Positions 57,941 through 64,000 of a DNA stretch of 64,000 bases are shown here, in pieces. A model generated the notes under the pieces. It was not told the origin of the DNA. It searched no databases and saw only the letters and a program-made list of their open reading frames with translations. Source of the stretch: Dermatophagoides farinae. Taxonomy: Eukaryota > Arthropoda > Arachnida > Sarcoptiformes > Pyroglyphidae. The position numbers and the translations under genes are program-made. Positions within the stretch are counted from its first letter, which is position 1, and each line of letters opens with the position of its first letter. Location: assembly GCF_024713945.1 (NCBI RefSeq), contig NC_134683.1, positions 2,160,501-2,224,500 of the forward strand, written 5' to 3'.

Positions 57941-58385
57941 TTTGAAATATAAAAAAAAACAATTTTCTATTAAAAATGGATGAGATTGATGATGGACTGT
58001 TGTAGATGATCAAATAATAAAATAGAATGATGATTTTGGCAAAATGATTGGCATGAAAATTTATACCAATTTTACTGCCATAAAAATCAAATTTCAAATG
58101 TTTTAATCATGACTATTGTTATCATATGAAAGTTCAAACGCGTTTTTTTTTATTTTTGATAGTTGAATTGGCAAATTTTTTCAAAAAAAAAGAAAATTAG
58201 TCAACGAGTTTGCTACTGGTGAGAAATTTTCAGTGAAAAGTTTATTTTTATTCTACATTTAATTATTGTAATTATTAGCCATTACAATTATGTACGAAGA
58301 ATATTTTAAGAAGCAGAATGCAAGATATACAGAATTATAAGCAAAAAATAAGGAAAAAAAATTTCGAATGTAAATCAGATTAATT
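57941..58385. other. Gap between the paralogous secreted genes
   Basis: It carries the upstream region of paralog A, including its TATA box, and the 3' flank of paralog B. No gene was seen. Confidence 0.5.
58060..58065 (-). promoter_or_regulatory. TATA box of paralog A
   Basis: On the minus strand GGTATAAATTTTC, 120 bp upstream of the ATG at 57940; its position is nearly the same as in paralog B. Confidence 0.5.
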
Positions 58386-58895
58386 TTATATGTAACCGAA
58401 TGGTCTGAGTGGCAGGAGCAACAATGCCAGAAACAATTTCATCCAATCATTATTCTGAGATTGTTGTGGCCATAATGGCCATATTGGTATAAATGTTGGT
58501 GCCGGTTGTGGTGTTTGTTGATGTTTTCGGACATGACGACGTTCACGATTCAAAATGGCCATTGAAGCTTTCGATTCTTTTTCAACGCCCATCATACCCA
58601 TTGCATTACTCAACATTCCTAAGATTCCACCAGAATGACCATTATGAGATTGTTGTTGATGGTTTTGTTGTCCTCTCATAATACCACTTCCACTATAAAC
58701 GTCATAATTGCTAGGTTCATGATCACCATAATTACCATAGTTATTGTAACCACTGTTGCTATATCCGGTACGATCATATCCATCAACATTGTATCCACTG
58801 TCGTCATATCCATCATAAGGTCTTTGTTGACTATGGTCAATCAAAACAATAAAAGTCAAAATGACAATATACGATATAATCATCATCGGATTCAT
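58386..58895 (-). CDS. Secreted Gly/Tyr/Asn-rich protein, paralog B
   Basis: Single exon, 169 aa, ATG at 58895. The signal peptide is MMIISYIVILTFIVLIDHSQ, and the mature part begins QRPYDGYDDSGYNVDGYDRT with GY repeats. A Gln/His/Gly/Met-rich zone leads to SMAILNRERRHVRKHQQ (polybasic site), a Pro-rich stretch (PAPTFIPIWPLWPQQSQNN) and DWMKLFLALLLLPLRPFG at the end. It is colinear with paralog A. The conserved C-terminal 60 residues against a variable GY-rich front suggest that the tail is the functional or assembly part (inference). Confidence 0.75.
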   Translation of the reverse strand: MNPMMIISYIVILTFIVLIDHSQQRPYDGYDDSGYNVDGYDRTGYSNSGYNNYGNYGDHEPSNYDVYSGSGIMRGQQNHQQQSHNGHSGGILGMLSNAMGMMGVEKESKASMAILNRERRHVRKHQQTPQPAPTFIPIWPLWPQQSQNNDWMKLFLALLLLPLRPFGYI

Positions 58896-61374
58896 TTTGT
58901 CAACAATATATCAATCAATGTTCAAATATAATTCAAATTTCGAATGACAATATTTTCACTAATCGAATGTCGATGAATATGATGATCAATCAGGCAATCT
59001 GGTCGAATATTTATATCACAGAAAAAAATCGCATCAAACCAAACCATGAATAGAACGACAAAAAATATTTTGTGAATGTTCAATGAAAAAAATGGTTATG
59101 ATGATAAAAAAAACCCATGCTGGTCCACTAAGTATGGTTTGTGTAAGCCCTTGCTGAATAACATTGTATTAGTATATATAACGAAACGATTATTGTTTCC
59201 ATACAACATACTGTGTGTATGAGTTGCTAAGATTAGGTTTTACTACATTCCATAATGGACGAAACCAAAAAAAAAAATTGCAAATTATCATTGAAACAAC
59301 AAACAAAAACGTATGTAATGTTTATCTTTTAAGATTTCCATTTTTTAAGGACAATAAGAACAAAAAAAAACAAAAAAATAATGACCTTACTTGTTTTTGT
59401 TTTGAAATTTAAAATTTTTTTTTTATTTATTTTGTTAATCGTATTTCTGGGAAGCAAAAAAAAAAAAAAAAAAAATTCAAGCTTCAAGCAATTTGTTCAC
59501 CTGTTGAGGTTCTTCTATACTTGTTTTTTTTTCTCTTACTATACTATCAAAATCCAAAATGAATCCTTGATGAACAATAAAATTTCACAAGAAATTTTCG
59601 ATCCAATTTTCAATATTGTAGGATTTTTTGTTGTTGTTGTTGTTGTTGTTGTTAAAATATCCAAATAGGGAATCCGATTCTCTGATGGATTCTTTGAAAT
59701 ATATCCGCAAAATGCAATTTTTCAATACGTAGGATGATTTTCAAATGAAAAACAAAAAATCAATTTACATATGGACAAGTCATTGAAAAATATTGGACAT
59801 TTTATATTTGGACAAATAATCATTCATTATTAGATTTGAACTTTTGTAATGACAATCCATGAAAGAACAAAAGGTGACAATTCCGTATTAATTTGAATAC
59901 AATGCTATATTGAAGCAAAAAAATATCCATATCTCATAGCCATGCTAATGAATACGAGCTTGTGACTACAATAATTGCGATTCGATTTTTCTTATTTTCA
60001 ATTATTATTCAAATTGTCATCATCATATACAATAGTGGCTACAAAGTTCAATTTTGATTTATTGTAAAAATGAATTAATTATTTAGGTTTACAGACACAC
60101 TTTTTTTTGTTCAAATGGATTAAAATGGAACACTTCGATTATGAATTTGAATACGGATTGATTTTGGATCAATCTCTGAATGATTATTTGTGCAACAAAA
60201 ATTAATTGTATTGAACGATGATGAAGATGTATTTGATTTTTTGTTTTGTTTTTTTTTTCTTGTTCAAGTTTTCTTAAATCTGTTGTCAATATTTGAAGAT
60301 GTACATTTCATTTTTTTCAAGATTTGAATCAAATTAAAAAGCGATTTAACTTATTCACATTAACTTAATATCGCAATCTAAAAAAAAAACTATCATTATC
60401 GTTTTTTTATTCGAAATTTCGACGATATGAATGGATTACGAAGAACGAGACCATCATCATAATGTTTGAAACCGATGATGACGATCGATTTGTATGAAGA
60501 TTGATCATCATTGATCCAAACATTTTTTTTTCGTTGTTGTTGTTGTCAAAATGTCGTCTTCATCATCATCGTAAAAAAAAATGTTCAAGGTTGACATTCA
60601 TCAGCAAAAATGTTTAAATTGTCAATACTATATAAATATGAATCAGTGTGGCCACCGTTTCTGCCATCAACAACATTGAGAATGTAAACAAACATGGAAT
60701 ATAAATACATTTATTACACAGAGAAAAAAAAATTAAATTGTTGAATTTTTAATAAATTCAAGATCATTTAAAAGAAAATTTTGCAAATAAATCAATGTCT
60801 TGGCAATTTTGTGCACAGAACACAGTTTTTTTTTCACATCGAATTTTATTGATCCAAATTCATTAAATGATATCAGGATCCATTTTCAAGATACGTATCA
60901 TAAATATAATAATATATTTAAGATTAATTCTTGAGATTGAGTCAGTGTCATGTGTGTGTGTGTGTGTGTTTTATTTATCTGTTTCCATTTTTTTTTCGAT
61001 CCATGAAATGATGAAGCATATATTAAATCAGAATCGATAATGATCATTCATTTGAATGGATTTTTTTTTTGAAGAAAAAAAAATCAAAATTCGCTTTAAA
61101 TTACTATAATCCAGGATTTATATTTTATCTGAATCAATTTCATCATCATCATCATCATCATTGATTTGAATTTTTTCAGTACAAATATTTTCATTTCTCC
61201 AGATCCAAAAATGTTTACGGATATATGAGAAAATAAAACCATTTGCTATTTACACAAACAAAAATTTTTTTTTTTTTTTTTGATGAGAATTTTTTCTGTT
61301 TATTTCATTCCAATTTGAATTAAGATTTGACAACTTTGAGAGATCCAATTTTTGATAAGATTTTATTTCCAATT
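58896..61374. other. 2.5 kb gene-poor region
   Basis: It holds the paralog B promoter, poly-A/T runs, (TTG)n near 59630-59653, (TG)n near 60953-60968 and ATC repeats near 61143. A GGCCACCGTTTCTGCC patch lies near 60650. No gene is supportable. Confidence 0.55.
59010..59015 (-). promoter_or_regulatory. TATA box of paralog B
   Basis: On the minus strand GATATAAATATTC, 115 bp upstream of the ATG at 58895. Confidence 0.5.
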
Positions 61375-61770
61375 TCAATGAATAAATGATCCATTATCAA
61401 TGTGAATTGTTTTTTGTGTTTTTTCTATTTCATTTGCTATTTCAAAAGTTGCCGCAACAGAACAGAGAAAAGAAAAGTTGACTTCATTTTTTTTTTGATT
61501 GAAAAGATTGATGATTTTTTTTTCTTCTGCATCTGAAAATTTAATTTTGATAAAAAATGCCGTCTTCAACAACAACGACGACAACAACGACGACGGCGAT
61601 GATGATGATAACGTTGTTGACGATAATCGTTGCAAGTATTTTAAGATCAAGATAGATAGGTTGAATTCATTTCGATTATCAATGTCAATTTGTTTTTCTT
61701 GTTGTTGTTGTTTTGCTTCTACCACCAAAATCACAGGTTCAATTATTTTTTCCTTCTTAAAACTTATCAT
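61375..61770 (-). CDS. Hypothetical protein
   Basis: The ATG at 61770 opens 131 codons. Mixed, coding-like stretches (MISFKKEKIIEPVILVVEA, DIDNRNEFNLSILILKYL, CSVAATFEIANEIEKTQKT) flank a Ser/Leu run from a (GTT/GTC) repeat. It has no signal peptide and no domain I recognise. The opposite strand is also largely open here, so the call is weak. Confidence 0.3.
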   Translation of the reverse strand: MISFKKEKIIEPVILVVEAKQQQQEKQIDIDNRNEFNLSILILKYLQRLSSTTLSSSSPSSLLSSLLLKTAFFIKIKFSDAEEKKIINLFNQKKNEVNFSFLCSVAATFEIANEIEKTQKTIHIDNGSFIH

Positions 61771-62778
61771 CAGCTATTGATTCACCTGTTGCTTATCTGT
61801 TGATTCCATTCATTCGATAACGAATATGATGATGATGAATTGTATACTGATATTCTTAGTTGACGGAAAAATATTGCCGCTGATAAAAAAAAAAGAATTG
61901 CTGCTGTCTTGTGACGTGTTTTGCCTGTTTTTTTTCTGTTGGAACATTTCAAACAAACCGAAATTATCATCATGAGTGAAAAAAAACGTTGTAACATTGA
62001 CCATATATATGGAAAAAAAACCCAATGCAGTTTTTAATTCTTTTCAGTTTTCTGAAAATTCCAACAACCATACTATCTAGCATATCATATACATCTTTAT
62101 AGCATTCGTTCCATGATCATTTCATCAGATTTTTTCTTTAAACAAAAAAAAAGATGAGAAAAAATTAAAATTTTTAATGAACATTTCAATCAGATGGATT
62201 TATTATTTGAAAATTGTCATCATCATCATATACTTATGACGACAATCATTGGAGAGGATGGATGAATGAATGAATGAATGAATGTAGGATGGGATGGATA
62301 CTCTAATAATAATGATGATGACCATCCAGTATGGATTTTTAATAAAATTTTTTTTTTGTAATTGAAATCATGTTGTTTCAGATGATAAAAACGATGATAA
62401 TGTTCAAGGAATTATTTCTACGTGAAAAAAAACAAACAAACAAACATTGAAGATGATACATTTTACAGGTACAGGAATGTTTATAATGAATTTAATCTTC
62501 TCGAAGAAGAAGAAGAAGAATAAGAACAAGTTAGATACAACTATCCCATCCCATCTTTATGAACTTTAAAAAAAAAAATTATGGATCATCATAAAAAAAA
62601 TACGTGTGAATTTTGTAATCATCACCATCACTATATAAATCAAATGTTTTTATCACAATCTAATTTTAGTTATAAGATTTTGTTGTTCTTATCATCATCA
62701 TTATCATCGTCGTTATATCGTGTTTTTTTTGTGTGTTTATCTGGTGTGATATTTTTTCATTGATTTGCGGGAAAAAAA
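61771..62778. other. Intergenic region upstream of the cuticle gene
   Basis: It contains GAAT repeats near 62265, GAAGAA repeats near 62506 and poly-A/T runs. The only regulatory candidate is the TATA-like sequence at 62633. No gene was seen. Confidence 0.5.
62633..62639 (+). promoter_or_regulatory. Candidate TATA box of the cuticle gene
   Basis: TATATAA, about 145 bp upstream of the exon 1 ATG at 62779. Confidence 0.35.
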
Positions 62779-63630
62779 ATGATGTTCGCTAAGGTTCGAT
62801 TATAAATTTGTTTATTATAAATTTGAATGAAGATCAAACTTGATATTTTCTATCGAAAATGATTCAATTATTTATTCTGAATTATTATTATTATTCTGAA
62901 TTAGGTTGTTTTTGTTTTGGCAACTATTTCCGTTGCTTATGGTCAATTGCTTCAACAAGGTCCATCTACTGTTCAATTGATTCCAATCGGTTACGGTGGT
63001 GGTGGTGTTGGCAATTTTGGAACCGTTGGTTTAACCGCTGCTCAACCTCAATTTGTGATTGCTGGTGGTATTCAACCAGCTACTGCTGGTATTCAATTCA
63101 TCAGACAACCACAAGCCGTTCAATTAGTTGCAGCACCACAACCACAAACCGTACAATTTGTTGCTGCTCCACAACCACGAATTCAATTTGCTGCAGCTCC
63201 ACAACCACAAACTATTGCTGTTGCTCCACAACCACGAATTCAATTTGCTGCAGCTCCACAACCAGCTCCAGTTCCGGCCCCAGCAAGAATTCAAGTTGCC
63301 GCACCAGTTGTACAACCAGTAGCTAGAGTCGTTGAAGAAGATTACAATGAACCTGGTACACCAGTAGCTCCTTATGCATTCTCTTTTGATGAAACTGATG
63401 AATTTGGCATGAATTTACAAAGAAATGAAGTTAGCGAAAATGGTGTCGTTACTGGTCAATATTCATTCACAACACCAGAAGGTTATACACGTCTTGTTAA
63501 ATATGTTTCTGATGAAAATGGTTTCCGTGCTGAAGTTGATACAAATGAACCAGGTACCGCAACATCAGCACCTGCTGATGCTGTATATCGATCATCAGCT
63601 TCACAACAACAACAACAACCACCAAAATAA
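62779..63630 (+). CDS. Cuticle protein with Rebers-Riddiford chitin-binding domain
   Basis: A very short exon 1 (62779-62793, MMFAK) joins exon 2 (62905-63630) at TTAG to give 246 aa. Together they form a signal peptide (MMFAKVVFVLATISVAYG). A 5-codon first exon is common in cuticle protein genes, but the donor (AAG-GTTCGA) is weak. The middle has AAPQP-type repeats (QFAAAPQPRI twice, QFVAAPQP and variants). The C-terminal third is the R&R/chitin_bind_4 domain: PYAFSFDETDEFGMNLQRNE ... GVVTGQYSFTTPEGYTRLVK, then YVSDENGFRAEVDTNEPGT, as in mite and tick cuticle proteins. It binds chitin in the exoskeleton. Codons are more GC-rich and uniform than neighbours, as expected for high expression. 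Confidence 0.9.
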
Positions 63631-64000
63631 ATCATGGATAAAGAATCTATTTTTTTTTTTAAACAATCTAGTTTCAAACTAAATAAATTTTTATTTCAAA
63701 TAAATAAAAATAACCCAAAAGATTTTCAATGATAAAAACAGACACACACACGCACACACACAAACAAACACAAACACAAAAATTCTGAAAGAAAGCTTTC
63801 TTTTGTCTCAACAATGAAAAGAAAAAAAAATCAATAATCAATGAATTGTGAAGTATTTTTCAATTTCAAATTTATAATTTTCTTATACCACCAATCAATC
63901 AATCAAACAAATTATTCGAATACAAATTATTATTATTTTTTTGTGATTAAAAAGTTTATTTTTAATTTTTTCATTTTCATTATATCCAACCTTGTTGCCA
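63631..64000. other. 3' flank of the cuticle gene
   Basis: Possible polyadenylation signals AATAAA lie near 63682 and 63703, with (CA)n near 63740-63775. No gene was seen up to the window edge. Confidence 0.5.

Noticed and set aside
62859-63326. Cys/Ser/Thr-rich frame over the cuticle gene
   Set aside because: It is an out-of-frame reading of the AAPQP repeats in the cuticle protein exon.
1-64000. tRNA genes, CRISPR arrays, transposases and reverse transcriptases
   Set aside because: I looked for the tRNA B-box (GGTTCGANTCC), regularly spaced repeats and mobile-element protein motifs and saw none. GTTCGAATCC occurrences in the SLC5 exon 4 copies are coding. A tRNAscan and repeat-library search would be decisive.

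Overview
The window reads as nuclear DNA of a small arthropod, most likely an astigmatid (dust or parasitic) mite. It is very AT-rich, full of (ATG)n, (TTG)n, (CA)n and poly-T/A runs, and has short GT-AG introns (about 50-250 bp). It also carries an arthropod-type chitin-binding cuticle protein. The species cannot be fixed from sequence alone. I recognised no intact mobile element, tRNA, rRNA or CRISPR array.

Layout. 1-7.5 kb is gene-poor with only exon-like islands. 7.5-9.8 kb holds a secreted Gly/Tyr/Ser- then His-rich protein whose reading frame shifts +1 twice, each time at TAG-T. 13.5-16.9 kb is a four-exon bHLH transcription factor. 17.0-25.3 kb is a compact minus-strand cluster: TMTC O-mannosyltransferase, VKOR, a RING-type membrane protein, NUFIP1 and a PDIA3-like disulfide isomerase. 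VKOR and PDI share ER thiol chemistry, and TMTC is also an ER enzyme. 28.1-30.3 kb holds two orphan genes, one of them an 8-cysteine secreted protein.

32.0-44.4 kb is a direct tandem segmental duplication. The downstream unit (7.8 kb) carries intact SDR16C-type dehydrogenase, SLC5/SGLT-type transporter and DRAM-family genes. The upstream unit (4.5 kb) is a rearranged copy in which only the DRAM gene is intact; the SDR and SLC5 copies are fragments.

46.1-57.2 kb contains a bacterial-type nitroreductase with a signal peptide, SPT4, a decayed histidine acid phosphatase, an oxalate/formate-antiporter-like MFS carrier with a decayed partial copy beside it, and a divergent ABCC4-like exporter. 57.4-58.9 kb has two tandem paralogous secreted Gly/Tyr/Asn-rich proteins, each with a TATA box about 115-120 bp upstream of its ATG. 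62.8-63.6 kb is a cuticle protein gene. Exon joins were chosen by hand from splice consensus and reading phase; no alignment or expression data were available.
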